Origin: Xenorhabdus anantnagensis
Lineage (GTDB): Bacteria > Pseudomonadota > Gammaproteobacteria > Enterobacterales > Enterobacteriaceae
NCBI RefSeq assembly: GCF_028598555.1
Contig: NZ_JAQRFN010000024.1
Location: 1-53,093 of the forward strand
DNA: 53,093 nucleotides
Direction of reading: 5' to 3'
Below, piece by piece: positions 26,722 to 36,179 of this stretch. Within the stretch, counting starts at the first letter, position 1. The number at the start of each line of letters is the position of its first letter. The notes under the pieces were generated by a model. The model made no database searches. It saw only the letters and a list, made by a program, of their open reading frames with translations, and was not told where the DNA came from. The translations under genes were made by a program, and so were the position numbers.

Positions 26722-28002
26722 CTAAATGCGTTTACAAACTGATTTAAATAGCCCATAGGCTAAGCTCGCCAGCAATAATGAATTAATTGCTGGAACACCC
26801 CAGCTTGTCCCCAGACCAATCACGCTACCGATAATACTGGCGATAATGGCAGCCCAGCCGATGGGGGGCGTTTCATGTGGAAGTACGCCTTGTTCTCGGC
26901 TTTCATCCAACACCTTGCGATGGGAACGCAGAATATAGTAATCAACCAACATAATCCCAATAATGGGCGGGAAAATAACGCCCAACACAGTCAGAAAATC
27001 CACAAACCTTTCCAAGATACCCAGAATAGAAAGTAGCGTTCCAAGTATTCCAATAACGATGGTCGTTAGGGGATAACGGAGTTTTTTGCCAGTAATGCCT
27101 TCTACGGCGTTGATAATGCCTAATGATGAAGAATACAGGTTCAAGTCGTTGACCCTCAATGTGGAGAAAACGACAATCAAAAGACCCGCTCCTCCTGCGG
27201 CTTGCGACATAATAGTGACAACGTCCGACGTATTCAGAGCCTTTGCGATAAGGATCGCCAGACCATTAATCACAAATTCTCCCGCAATGATGGTCAGCAA
27301 GGTGATCCCAAAGACATGCTTGCCTGATTTGGTGTAGCGAGTCAGATCAGGCGTCATTAAGCTTGCAACAATCGCACCACCCACGACAATCGTGATACCC
27401 GCACTGATGGTTAAGGTATCACCAGAGTGAGGTAATTTGATAATTTCATGTAGTTGTTGACCAGTATTACCGGACAGCACGGTAGCGGAGATATAAGCAA
27501 CCCCCAAAATAAACAGGGGAACTGCAATTCGGGCAGTAAACCGCAGTGCTTTAAAGCCAAAAGCAACCAATGTGGTTAATACTGTGCCGGATAATGCCGC
27601 TGCCCAGACAAATCCAAGTTTGTCGCCAGAGGCAAAGTTAAGTGAATGGGCAAAAATGGCGTTTTGGATACCAAACCAGCCTAATAAACTGATTGTAACA
27701 ACCAGGCCAATTAACACTGATCCTATGCGGCCAAAACCACACCACCGAGCCAATAGGCTGCCGGATAGGCCTTCGCGCATTCCCGCAAAACCAAGCCCAA
27801 ACGTGACAATGCCGAAGATCAGGCTGCCAATGAAAATAGCAATAAAGGCGTCGATCAAAGCCATAGAGCCACCGAGCACAGCCCCAAGCATAAATTGATC
27901 CAATGCAGTTAGCATACCCATATGAACGATAGCCACACTTAACAATGATACACGTTGTGTTTGTGGTACTCGGCTCAGTGAATAGTTTTCAATTCTAATC
28001 AT
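26722..28002 (-). CDS. NCS1-family purine/cytosine permease (CodB-like)
   Basis: Inner-membrane nucleobase:cation symporter, 426 aa, about 12 hydrophobic helices. NCS1 features: LSVAIVHMGMLTALDQFMLG in TM1, the GLGFAGMREGLSGSLLARW loop, LLGWFGIQNAIFAHSLNF in TM3, and SLMTPDLTRYTKSGKHVFG (PDxxRY motif) between TM6 and TM7. These match CodB and CytX-type transporters for cytosine, allantoin or hydroxymethylpyrimidine. It is the last gene of a minus-strand operon with a LuxR-type regulator 34 bp upstream, which probably controls it. A cytosine-deaminase-like enzyme is encoded at the far right of the window, but distance makes functional linkage speculative. Confidence 0.85.
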   Translation of the reverse strand: MIRIENYSLSRVPQTQRVSLLSVAIVHMGMLTALDQFMLGAVLGGSMALIDAFIAIFIGSLIFGIVTFGLGFAGMREGLSGSLLARWCGFGRIGSVLIGLVVTISLLGWFGIQNAIFAHSLNFASGDKLGFVWAAALSGTVLTTLVAFGFKALRFTARIAVPLFILGVAYISATVLSGNTGQQLHEIIKLPHSGDTLTISAGITIVVGGAIVASLMTPDLTRYTKSGKHVFGITLLTIIAGEFVINGLAILIAKALNTSDVVTIMSQAAGGAGLLIVVFSTLRVNDLNLYSSSLGIINAVEGITGKKLRYPLTTIVIGILGTLLSILGILERFVDFLTVLGVIFPPIIGIMLVDYYILRSHRKVLDESREQGVLPHETPPIGWAAIIASIIGSVIGLGTSWGVPAINSLLLASLAYGLFKSVCKRI

Positions 28003-28036
28003 AATATTTCGTGATTCTTCTGGGGTTCAAATAGGT

Positions 28037-28726
28037 TTATATAAAGCGAATGCCTTTTTCGACTAGGCGTTCAGGTATATAGTTGTCCAAATGTAAGTGC
28101 CTACAGAATTCTGCAAGCTGCTGAGGAGAATGGACATCGGATTTTTGATAAATGTTATATATTCTATTTTCTATGGTTTTGCTGCTCACATTATATATTC
28201 TCGCCATTTCTTTATTTGAAAATCTGTTGAGCATAAAAAAAATGATATCCATTTCGGCTTTAGTGAACAGCTTGGTATCAATTTTTGTCGTCAAAACGCT
28301 GGGTTTATGTTGATTGATATATTGTAAAGGGGACAATGTATCTAAAGACTTAGCATTCCATACGATAAAAATACATTTTTTTTCGTTGTTGTATACTGGA
28401 AATTTTTCACTAATGAATGGTGTTAAATGATCTTTACCATACCAATAATGTGTTTCTATGACAGAAATTTTATCTTGAAATTCTTCAGTTCTTTTATCAT
28501 GCTCTATGAGGTCTTCGGCTAATTCAGCCCAATCAACCGGAAACTCATTATCAAACTTTCCTTCTATATCAAAATTTATGGGGGTATTAGTGTAGAGGTA
28601 TGCAGCCTTGTTCATGTAGATATGACGAGATTTCAAATCTTTAATTCCCCAAGGCTCGCTCAGATGTTCCATCATGGCGATTAATCCCTTTAGATAGGAG
28701 TCGTTTTCGTTGTAGGGTAACTCCAT
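28037..28726 (-). CDS. PAS-LuxR 'solo' transcriptional regulator
   Basis: 229-aa regulator with an N-terminal PAS-like sensor (about residues 10-130: LSEPWGIKDLKSRHIYMNKA, then HYWYGKDHLTPFISEKFPVY and CIFIVWNAKSL) and a C-terminal LuxR HTH (about 155-215: FTKAEMDIIFFMLNRFSNKE, then SSKTIENRIYNIYQKSDVHS). This domain pair is the PAS4-LuxR class expanded in Photorhabdus and Xenorhabdus, thought to sense host-derived small molecules; no cognate LuxI is nearby. AGGA sits seven bases before the ATG. Its start lies one base after the stop of the upstream acetyltransferase gene, so they are translationally coupled. Ligand is unknown; the following permease suggests a nucleobase-like cue. Confidence 0.85.
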   Translation of the reverse strand: MELPYNENDSYLKGLIAMMEHLSEPWGIKDLKSRHIYMNKAAYLYTNTPINFDIEGKFDNEFPVDWAELAEDLIEHDKRTEEFQDKISVIETHYWYGKDHLTPFISEKFPVYNNEKKCIFIVWNAKSLDTLSPLQYINQHKPSVLTTKIDTKLFTKAEMDIIFFMLNRFSNKEMARIYNVSSKTIENRIYNIYQKSDVHSPQQLAEFCRHLHLDNYIPERLVEKGIRFI

Positions 28727-28727
28727 T

Positions 28728-29159
28728 TTATTTCCTATTGCTAGATACTATGAATTTTTTCGCCAGATAAAATCGAGTATACTTGTGAGCGTATCCTACA
28801 AGCTTTCCATAGACTTTATATCCTAATTTTTCATAAAAGCCTCTAGCTTGAAAGTTAAAAGTATCAACATAAGCCATATGACAGTGTCTTTTTAATGCTT
28901 CTTCTTCAGCTTGTAACATAAGCTGCCTTCCGAAGCCTTTTGTACGGTGTTTTTCATTTACCCAGAGATATTGAATTTCAAGCCCTCCCCACCAAGTTTT
29001 AGCAATAAGACCGGCAATAATTTGGTTTTTATCATCAGTGATAGTGAGAAATATAGGTCGGATATCAACATCACTATATTGTTGGTTGTGTGCCCAGAGA
29101 TTTTGAATTACGTATTCTTCATCTAGTGAATTTGGCGTGTCAGTAATATGTATTTTCAT
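28728..29159 (-). CDS. GNAT-family N-acetyltransferase
   Basis: 143-aa acetyl-CoA-dependent acetyltransferase. The start at 29159 (MKIHITDTPNSLDEEYVI) matches the family's usual beginning; an upstream in-frame ATG at 29198 adds 13 unlikely residues. Motif A (acetyl-CoA binding) is YLWVNEKHRTKGFGRQLM with the R/K-x-x-G-x-G turn; motif B is AYVDTFNFQARGFYEKLGYK. The family is near to small GNATs of unknown substrate that often sit beside regulators. It is the first gene of the minus-strand operon with the PAS-LuxR regulator and the permease. Confidence 0.85.
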   Translation of the reverse strand: MKIHITDTPNSLDEEYVIQNLWAHNQQYSDVDIRPIFLTITDDKNQIIAGLIAKTWWGGLEIQYLWVNEKHRTKGFGRQLMLQAEEEALKRHCHMAYVDTFNFQARGFYEKLGYKVYGKLVGYAHKYTRFYLAKKFIVSSNRK

Positions 29160-29217
29160 TTTGAAGGTTACTCTCTTATTAAAATAATTTCTTGACATTA
29201 TTTTTTATAAACTTAAT

Positions 29218-29427
29218 TAAATACATCCCAGGGTGTGGGTATTTCTTGCTCAACATTTAACCGCAAAATGTAAATATTGTTTTTTGATGGTATAATTTTT
29301 CATAAGAATTTAAAGAACTATCTTCCTGATGATATTTTAAACACTTTAAATGCTATTAAATTTGATTTTTACGAAATAAATGTCTTTGAAAGCTAACTAA
29401 AATAGTATGCCCACACCCTAAATACAT
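29218..29427. mobile_element. MITE-like insertion with 13-bp inverted repeats and 8-9-bp direct repeats
   Basis: Inverted repeats AGGGTGTGGGTAT (29230-29242) and ATGCCCACACCCT (29407-29419) differ at one position. They are flanked by direct repeats TAAATACAT (29218-29226 and 29419-29427, or 8 bp if the T belongs to the element), as expected for a target-site duplication. The ~165-bp interior is AT-rich and non-coding. The structure fits a non-autonomous miniature element; the parental family is unknown. Confidence 0.55.
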
Positions 29428-29923
29428 TCAAACTAGTCTTTATCATATTTATAATTTAAGGTCAAGAGTGCTTTTCACTCATTTAATTTTTGATAAAAAT
29501 AGTTATCTTTAATTAGGCTGGTGGAGATAGAAAAATACGAAATTAATCGTTACGTAGTAACTATATCCCACTCTTATTTATTACAAAATATATAACGTCA
29601 GGTTTAAGTATCACCAGGGAATTTTTATTTTAATATAAAAATAATTACAAAAGTTTTATATCTAACATCTGCGTATCCATATTAAACAATCAAGGTAGCC
29701 GCCAGACAGAGAGAATAATTTAATTAATATTTATTCTCATAATGTAAATACTGCTCTTTAATTTTATTGCTTGTTATAAAAGTTTAAAGAGCCGCTTATG
29801 TGGTCATAATTTACTCAGGATAAGAACATGAGCGTTTACTTTTTGCTCAGTAACTCAAAATCCGATTCCAATGCTTGCATTGCATAGTCGGGTTTCATCC
29901 AGGTTTATTGGAGAGGATAAAAT
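29428..29923. other. AT-rich gap without genes
   Basis: Nearly 500 bp of AT-rich DNA between the miniature element and the IS701 remnant. No frame with a start, ribosome binding site and family signal was found. Confidence 0.4.
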
Positions 29924-30860
29924 TTATGGTCACCCCGTTTTTGCAACACTCATTTTGATGTGTGGTTGGCTTGCTTAAATCTATCGACGTCACTTTACTA
30001 TAGGCAAGGGTGCCCGCACCCCAATGAGTTCCGCACCTGATGCCCCTAAAAATCTGTTCGACTGTCTCTCCTGTCTTTTCCATCAGTTTTGACAGCAGCT
30101 TACGCAGTTCCGAGACGCTGAGGGCGATCAGTCCCTCCAGCGTTTTTTTCTCCTGTATTCGCAGGACAGCCAGAACTGCATGGGCCAGTAACGACAAGGT
30201 TATATGCCGGTATCCACTTTTCCACCGTCGCACTTCGTCATGATCCAGCCCACATTCCCCCTTTGTCTCCTCAAAACCGCTTTCGATTTCCCAGCGGTGT
30301 CCGGCCACCTGAACCCGCGTCTTGAGGTCAGCCTGAGCTTGGTACGCATATACCACATAGTAAGCCCGTTCTTGTTTGTCATCCCGGCTACGCCGAACCA
30401 GCAGATAATGATCATAACGCCGTTCCTCTCCACTTAGCTGCAAACGCCAGAGCGGAACCCGTACCCAGTCATACCCGCGTTTTCCTTTTGTTCCCAGCCC
30501 CGCCACCAGAGTTTTTCATCTTTGGGGATCGCCAGTACAAACGGTTGATACCGGGACTCCAGCCAGCAGCACAGGTGACGGTCACGGCCATACACTTCAT
30601 CGGCGGCTTCACAGAGGGGGCGGTCATCAGTCCACTGGCGGGGCAGGTATAAGGCCCGGTCAATAAAGGCATGACCGGCTGTGCCTTTATTGGCGCTGTA
30701 CACCGGCAGAATGATGCCCTTTTTTGATAAAACTGGTCTTATCAATGATGAGTATGCCCTGTTCATTCCCCAGATATTCAGTGACATAATCACGAAGCGT
30801 ATCGCGGGCAGCCTCCGCATCCCAATCGGCGCGCTCTAGGAAATACTGAATGCCATCAGG
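29924..30860 (-). mobile_element. IS701-family element remnant
   Basis: Minus-strand DDE transposase broken into at least three frames. N-proximal piece: PDGIQYFLERADWDAEAARD and YLGNEQGILIIDKTSFIKKG (first Asp). Middle: HAFIDRALYLPRQWTDDRPL and EVYGRDRHLCCWLESRYQPF. C-terminal piece 29895-30506: RWEIESGFEETKGECGLDHD, EVRRWKSGYRHITLSLLAHA. Breaks lie at about 30720 and 30490. The first ~60 residues are missing and unrelated sequence follows at about 30860. The 3' end matches the fragment at 6.4 kb. Confidence 0.8.
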
Positions 30861-30962
30861 CAAACTTGTGGCGATTTATGTTTAAATCTTTATTGTCAGC
30901 CCGCAACGAGAGGCGCTTAAAGGATTTAGCTAGATCCGGCAGCTGGCAAGAGTTATCCCGGC

Positions 30963-31835
30963 TTAGCGCCTCTTCTTCTTACGCCCAGGTTGGGTAAAGC
31001 ACTTACGGGAAGCAGAGTTGCCGTCGGATTTTTCGGCGTTTTTCGGTCCATTAAAGCCCGGCTTTTTAGCTGCAACGAGCTTAGTTTGCGCTTTTTTCGC
31101 CGGTTTTTCTTCGGACGATGAGTTTTCAATCAGCTTAAATAACTCGATCAGTTCATCGTCGGTCAAATCTCGCCACTCGCCCTGTGGCAGTCCTTTCAAG
31201 TTGACGTTCATGATGCGCGTGCGCTCAAGCCTAGTAACTTCATAGCCAAAGTGTTTACACATGCGGCGAATCTGGCGGTTAAGCCCCTGCACCAGCGTGA
31301 TACGAAACACAAAGGGAGCTTCTTTCTGCACTTTACATTTTTTGGTCACCGTTCCCAGCATCGGCACACCTGCGCTCATGCCCTGAATAAACTCATCGGT
31401 CACCGATTTGTTAACTGTTACCACGTACTCTTTTTCGTGATTATTTCCGGCACGGAGAATCTTATTGACCAGATCGCCGTGATTAGTCAGAAAAATCAGT
31501 CCTTGGGAATCCTTATCCAAGCGCCCGATCGGGAAGATGCGTTTGCTGTGGTTAACGAAATCACTGATGTTATCCCGCTCACTATCTTCCATTGTAGTGA
31601 TGATGCCAACGGGTTTATTCAGCGCGATAAGCACTAGGTCTTCTTCATCACGCGGCTCGATAAGTTGACCGTTAACTTTCACTATATCTCCGGCAAATAC
31701 CTGATCGCCAACGGCGGCTCGCTTATGATTAATAAAAACATTCCCCTGTTTGATGTAACGATCGGCATCGCGACGAGAACAGATGCCGCTCTCGCTAATA
31801 TACTTGTTAAGACGAATGGATGGGTTGGTCAGCAT
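30963..31835 (-). CDS. rluF: 23S rRNA pseudouridine(2604) synthase RluF
   Basis: Housekeeping RNA-modification enzyme of the RsuA/RluB family that isomerises U2604 of 23S rRNA. 290 aa, the same length as E. coli RluF. An N-terminal S4 domain ([20 protein letters not shown]) is followed by the catalytic domain: [10 protein letters not shown], then [18 protein letters not shown] with catalytic Asp at residue 107, and [17 protein letters not shown] (RQIRRM motif). The C terminus is a basic, Lys/Arg-rich tail typical of RluF. A core gene next to an IS701 relic indicates the edge of a chromosomal backbone segment. Confidence 0.95.
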   Translation of the reverse strand: MLTNPSIRLNKYISESGICSRRDADRYIKQGNVFINHKRAAVGDQVFAGDIVKVNGQLIEPRDEEDLVLIALNKPVGIITTMEDSERDNISDFVNHSKRIFPIGRLDKDSQGLIFLTNHGDLVNKILRAGNNHEKEYVVTVNKSVTDEFIQGMSAGVPMLGTVTKKCKVQKEAPFVFRITLVQGLNRQIRRMCKHFGYEVTRLERTRIMNVNLKGLPQGEWRDLTDDELIELFKLIENSSSEEKPAKKAQTKLVAAKKPGFNGPKNAEKSDGNSASRKCFTQPGRKKKRR

Positions 31836-32283
31836 GGTTTCTCCGTAAAAAGCGGACTATACCTTACTCGAGTTACGTTGCGAAGCCTGATCGGGGCGAA
31901 TTGTGCAGGGCTGTTTAACAGAGAGAAAGCGTGGTAATCCGGACTCGCTCAAAAACAGGGGAGCTTATCTGATGACCGCTTAATGCGATAGAACCGTTCA
32001 TGAGCCATACCAAACAGTATTCTATTTTCAAGTATCAACATTCTCAAAATGAGACTTATTTTTCCTATAGAAAAACAAACTCAATAGAAGGCCAATACAA
32101 AAAGCAAGAATATGACCGGGTTTAGGGTAGTGCGCATAAATAAGATCTAAAACCATGGCTGACAATATTGAAAAAATAGCTGCAAACTTTAATGCACTAG
32201 TTTTAGCGCCACCTCTTCAAATAATCTTTTAGTTTGATGCTGTGTTAGCTTGACATGATTTTGGGTACGCGTACTGTCATACT
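31836..32283. other. Intergenic region with one promoter candidate
   Basis: No gene is visible in about 450 bp. The left part is the rluF promoter side. Near the right end TTGACA (32250-32255) and TACTGT (32272-32277), 16 bp apart, could form a sigma70 promoter for the ArsR gene that starts at 32284. Confidence 0.4.
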
Positions 32284-32655
32284 ATGACTAATAATAATGT
32301 GGTTCCAATACAGATGTTACCTAACCATCCAGCCCGCGATGCAATACGCCTTGAGAATATCTTCGTTGCTTTAGGTAATCCTATCAGACTTGCGGCATTG
32401 AACATAATTGCTCAGGGAGGTGAGTTTTTATGCTGTGATATATTGTCTGAGATTCCCAAATCGACAATGACTCATCACTTTCGGATATTGCGTGACAGTG
32501 GCTTGGTCTGGCAACAAAGGGTTGGGCGAGAATATCGACTGTCACTTCGACGTGAGGATCTGGAAGAGCGTTTTCCCGGTCTATTGGAGGCAGTTTTAAC
32601 TCTGTTGACCAGTGATACGCTGACGGTAGGTACTATCATGCAATATCAAAAATGA
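32284..32655 (+). CDS. ArsR-family transcriptional regulator
   Basis: 123-aa winged-helix repressor. Core HTH: IFVALGNPIRLAALNIIAQG, DILSEIPKSTMTHHFRILRD and SGLVWQQRVGREYRLSLRRE (wing). No metal-binding CxC pair of ArsR/SmtB type is seen in the recognition helix; a single CC occurs in FLCCDIL, so the inducer is unclear. No Shine-Dalgarno sequence precedes the ATG, and a possible -10 box ends only six bases before it, suggesting a leaderless message. The truncated DsbA-like gene downstream points the other way; ArsR genes often control such oxidoreductases or transporters. Confidence 0.85.
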   Translation: MTNNNVVPIQMLPNHPARDAIRLENIFVALGNPIRLAALNIIAQGGEFLCCDILSEIPKSTMTHHFRILRDSGLVWQQRVGREYRLSLRREDLEERFPGLLEAVLTLLTSDTLTVGTIMQYQK

Positions 32656-32715
32656 CCTTGTGATAGCTGGCTTTATGCCAGCTATCACGATGATCCAGTC
32701 TTTTCCTTAATCTGG

Positions 32716-33318
32716 TTACGATATTGAACACCCATCTTTTCCGCAGGCCGGAATATTCCCCTCAGTCTCTGTGACAGAAATGTCCCGGTCAGCCCACATT
32801 ATTTCGATAGTTTTCAGCAGGTACTCTTTAGGTTGTGCGCCTAAAAGCATTTCCTTACCGTCAATCACAAAACAGGGAACAGAATTAATACCTGCGCTAC
32901 CGGCAAGAATTTCATCTTTCCGGGATGCCGTCACAAAAGCGTCAGATCTCAACATGGCCTGAGTTTCATCACGATCCAATCCCAGCTCTGCTGTAATTTT
33001 CACCAATTCCTCATGGTCGGCCAGCGGCAGATTCTCAGTAAAGTAAGCGCGGAATAATCTCTCGCTCATTTCGGCACCTTTGCCCCTAGTTTCAGCAAAC
33101 TTAGCCAGCCGATGAGCATCAAAAGTGTTGGTATATAAAACGCGGTCATAACGCATGTCTAAACCAACTTTTGCCCCCATTGAAACAATATGATCAATTA
33201 TCTGTTTTGCTTGTGCCGGGCTTTTACCGTATTTACGCTCAATACGACCCTGTGTGGTCGTGGTGACTTCCTTAGCCGCGTTGGGGTCTAATTCAAAGGT
33301 TTTGAATACAACTATTGA
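32716..33318 (-). pseudogene. DsbA/FrnE-like oxidoreductase lacking its active-site N terminus
   Basis: Thioredoxin-fold protein of the FrnE (2-hydroxychromene-2-carboxylate isomerase/DsbA) family. Homology starts only at VVFKTFELDPNAAKEV (about 33312) and runs through the helical insertion (SMGAKVGLDMRYDRVLYTNT), AHRLAKFAETRGKGAEMSER and the cis-Pro region INSVPCFVIDGKEMLLGAQP to the C terminus. The ~35 residues that should precede it, including the CPxC active site (SDFVCPWC in relatives), are missing: the frame runs into the promoter and start of the divergent TetR gene. The piece is therefore catalytically dead and probably untranslated. Confidence 0.75.
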
Positions 33319-33347
33319 AAATTCAGCATCTATTAGGAGGTGGTTAA

Positions 33348-33920
33348 GTGGCAGGTGTACGGCAGTTCGATGAACATATTGCTTTTGAAAAAGCGATGTC
33401 GCTTTTTTGGGAGAAGGGATTTGCTGAAACATCATTGCAGGAATTAGCTTCTGCTACTGGCATCTTACGAGGATCTCTTTATAACGCATACCAATCTAAA
33501 GAGGCTTTTTTTCTACGAGTGTTCGAGATGCACAAAGATTTGCTTCTGGATCAGATAAAACATTCGTTGGATAAGCCTGGATTACACGAGTCCATAGATA
33601 ATTATTTTAATGTCATCATCGATTCAATGACGGTTGGCGAACCGGCTCGAGGTTGCCTATCAACCAAAGTGGCACTTAGTAGTAGTGTTTTGGATACTCA
33701 GATCCGTGAGGCTTTACAAGGTATGCTCGATGAAATTGAGCAGATCTTCAAAGCGCGACTCTCAAAATCTGAGAATCACGCTGAATTAAAAGTCACGCCG
33801 GAAGAAGCTGCCGTGTTACTTTTAACCTTCACTAGAGGACTTGTCGTTATAGAACGTGTTTATCAGGATAAAGTGAAGTTACTTTCTACGGCTAAAATAT
33901 TTATGAGTTTACTCTTTTAA
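33348..33920 (+). CDS. TetR-family transcriptional regulator
   Basis: 190-aa TetR/AcrR-type repressor. GTG start with a perfect AGGAGGTGG seven bases upstream. N-terminal HTH: FEKAMSLFWEKGFAETSLQE, LASATGILRGSLYNAYQSKE, and AFFLRVFEMH. The C-terminal ligand domain (GCLSTKVALSS) resembles the YcdC/AcrR_C subgroup. A bidirectional terminator separates it from the convergent metallo-beta-lactamase gene. It may have replaced the upstream part of the DsbA-like gene during a recombination event. Confidence 0.88.
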   Translation: MAGVRQFDEHIAFEKAMSLFWEKGFAETSLQELASATGILRGSLYNAYQSKEAFFLRVFEMHKDLLLDQIKHSLDKPGLHESIDNYFNVIIDSMTVGEPARGCLSTKVALSSSVLDTQIREALQGMLDEIEQIFKARLSKSENHAELKVTPEEAAVLLLTFTRGLVVIERVYQDKVKLLSTAKIFMSLLF

Positions 33921-34006
33921 AAGCCCCTATTAAGGAACTTAATCGCAATGTCGGAAATGAGAATATATCGGGAGAGGGCGATACTTCATTTTATGGTGTT
34001 ATAGAC

Positions 34007-34043
34007 AAAAAGGTCGCTTAAACTGTCTTCAGGCGACCTTTTT
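34007..34043. terminator. Bidirectional intrinsic terminator
   Basis: AAAAAGGTCGC and GCGACCTTTTT form an 11-bp stem with a 15-base loop; A-run and T-run on either side allow termination of both the TetR gene and the convergent hydrolase gene. Confidence 0.9.
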
Positions 34044-34051
34044 ATATTAAT

Positions 34052-35050
34052 TTATCGAACTGGCCCATATTCCACAGGAACCCAACGATAACCTTCACCG
34101 TCAGTCACGACATGGCCTATCCCCGGAAATGGTAAGTGTGCCGCAGCAATCCACAAGTTTCCATGTACCGCATCATTTAATATCCGATGACGCGTGGCAA
34201 CGGCTGCTTTAGGGTCATAATCGAAAATAACAGCGACTTCAGGATGTTTGAACTGAACTGCATGGCTATGAATTATATCACCCCAGACTAACAACTTATG
34301 ATCTTTATTTCCAATGAGATAGCCGCTCATACCAGGTGAGTGCCCGGCTTCATCAATACTTTCAATACCAGGAACAGGAGACTCACCACTTTCAAATGTA
34401 CGAAAACGCCCCGATGCTTTGTAAGGTGCTACAGTACGACGTGCAGCGTCAAAAAAGCTGCGTTCGCTGTCTGGTACAGTCTTAGCAATGGATTCGCTTA
34501 ACCAATAATCTGCATCTTTTTTCGGTGCAACAAATTCTGCGTTTGGAAATGCCGCTGTACCGTCAGGATTAGTTGCACCACAAGCATGATCTGGATGCAT
34601 ATGAGTAACAATAATGCTATCAACGTCATCGGGGTTAATACCTGATAATTTAATGTTACTGACGAGATTGCCTAAAGTATCACCGAAACATTTAGCAGCT
34701 CCTGAGTCAATTAAAGTCAGGCGGTCATTTTGCTGGATTAAATAAGCATTAACGGATGTTTGAACTCCATCCTTATTAATCGGTACAGACATGACTTTCA
34801 GCATACTATCAATATAGCGACCATTCGTACCTTTTAGTATTGACGGCTTAAGATAAACAGGACCATCATAGAACGCAGTAACGGTAATATCATCACCTAA
34901 GGCCATCCGGAAATAACCAGGAACTTGACTGTTAGCTGCTTTGATTATGTCTGTTTTTTCAGTGGCCATTGCCGCAGGTGTCAAAATACTAAACATGGCT
35001 CCTGCCATAATGGCATAGAGCGAATGGCGAGCTAGATTTTTAACTTTCAT
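34052..35050 (-). CDS. Exported metallo-beta-lactamase-fold hydrolase
   Basis: 332-aa periplasmic or secreted binuclear zinc hydrolase. Signal peptide: SLYAIMAGAMFSILTPAAMA. The MBL zinc motif HxHxDH is VTHMHPDHACG (His150, His152, Asp154, His155); further ligands are the His in EAGHSPGMSGYLIG and the Asp in LLVWGDIIHSHAVQF. The DSGAAKCFGDTLG loop and overall layout resemble quorum-quenching lactonases and AttM/MPH-like enzymes, but substrate cannot be inferred from the motif alone. It is convergent with the TetR gene. Confidence 0.88.
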   Translation of the reverse strand: MKVKNLARHSLYAIMAGAMFSILTPAAMATEKTDIIKAANSQVPGYFRMALGDDITVTAFYDGPVYLKPSILKGTNGRYIDSMLKVMSVPINKDGVQTSVNAYLIQQNDRLTLIDSGAAKCFGDTLGNLVSNIKLSGINPDDVDSIIVTHMHPDHACGATNPDGTAAFPNAEFVAPKKDADYWLSESIAKTVPDSERSFFDAARRTVAPYKASGRFRTFESGESPVPGIESIDEAGHSPGMSGYLIGNKDHKLLVWGDIIHSHAVQFKHPEVAVIFDYDPKAAVATRHRILNDAVHGNLWIAAAHLPFPGIGHVVTDGEGYRWVPVEYGPVR

Positions 35051-35674
35051 TAATTACTTTCTCTTTGTGGAGATATTATATCTCTGATAAAAATGAAACT
35101 TTTCAGTTAATATGAATTATGTTATTTCAGGGGGCAGTTAATTAATAATAGTTAGTAAAAACCTAACGTTGGGATTCATAACTATAAAAATAATATAAAG
35201 AAACGGCTTACTTAGGCTAGAAATTAAAACCAATATCGTTTCTCAAGATTAGTCTAGTGATACTTTCCCCTTCAACAGATACGATAATGCTAGTATAATT
35301 ATATCATTGACAACAAATATGATCTAAAAAAGATATTCATCATGAGGGAATGCTTTAATCAGTTGGGGAGTGCCTTAAATCTGGGGGGATCTGGCGGTGG
35401 TTACCGCTCTGTTCTCCCGTAAAGTCATAATTAGATAATTTACAAATCGTATCATTGCATGGATACACTTAATATTGCTGTGACTTTTTTGTTCTAGAAA
35501 TAGGAATGGCCGTAATCAATTTTGAGAAAGAGTTACCATTTTCCAAATAGTGGAAAAATGCTGTTAGTTCCTCAATTACGAGCAACGGAACAGTAAACAC
35601 TGTTAAGAAGTCATTTTAAATAGCCAAAAATAGGGTCATGTATTGAATGGTTAGTTGTTGTGATATGCTTCTAA
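35051..35674. other. Intergenic region without genes
   Basis: About 620 bp, AT-rich, containing the hydrolase promoter side. Bases 35340-35430 are locally G-rich (GGGGAGTGCC, GGGGGGATCTGG) but encode nothing recognisable. No RNA gene could be identified. Confidence 0.35.
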
Positions 35675-36119
35675 AAAAACTCACCCCGAAAAATGTGACC
35701 AGCCTCCCCTTGAGGGGAATGAAATCCAGCTGATTTGTGAAGTTGATGAACAAGGGTCATTTGTGAGTAGTAAGAAAAATCAACGCTGGCTTTGGTATGC
35801 TTGGGAGCCTCGCCTGAAACGAATTGTGGCGCCTGTTTTTGGGGATCGCAGTACGGCGACTTTACGCAAACTCCTTGGGTTATTATCACCATTTAATGTC
35901 AGGTTTTACTGTACGGATGATTCTTCACCTTACAATCTCCTTCCTGAAGAAAAACATATTGTTGGAAAACATTATACCCAACGCATAGAAAGAACCCATT
36001 TGATATTCCGTACACGTTTAAAAAGACTGAATCGAAAGACGATGGGCTATTCCAAATCAGAAGAGATACATGACAAGGTGATAGGGAGTTTCATCGAACG
36101 TGAATACTCTTCTTTATAG
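35675..36119 (+). mobile_element. IS1-family remnant, copy 2 (InsB nearly complete)
   Basis: InsB is readable from HPEKCDQPPLEGNEIQLICE through RWLWYAWEPRLKRIVAPVFG, YCTDDSSPYNLLPEEKHIVG, TQRIERTHLIFRTRLKRLNR to the stop at 36119. The DDE residues include Asp in CTDD and Glu in QRIERTHL. InsA is absent: unrelated DNA begins immediately before the A7C run at about 35675, the tract at which IS1 elements frameshift. Without InsA it cannot transpose. Confidence 0.8.
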
Positions 36120-36179
36120 GGTGATCTAACTATTGGTGTCATGACCGCGTTCGGAGCGCTGAAACTTATTTGTTCATAT

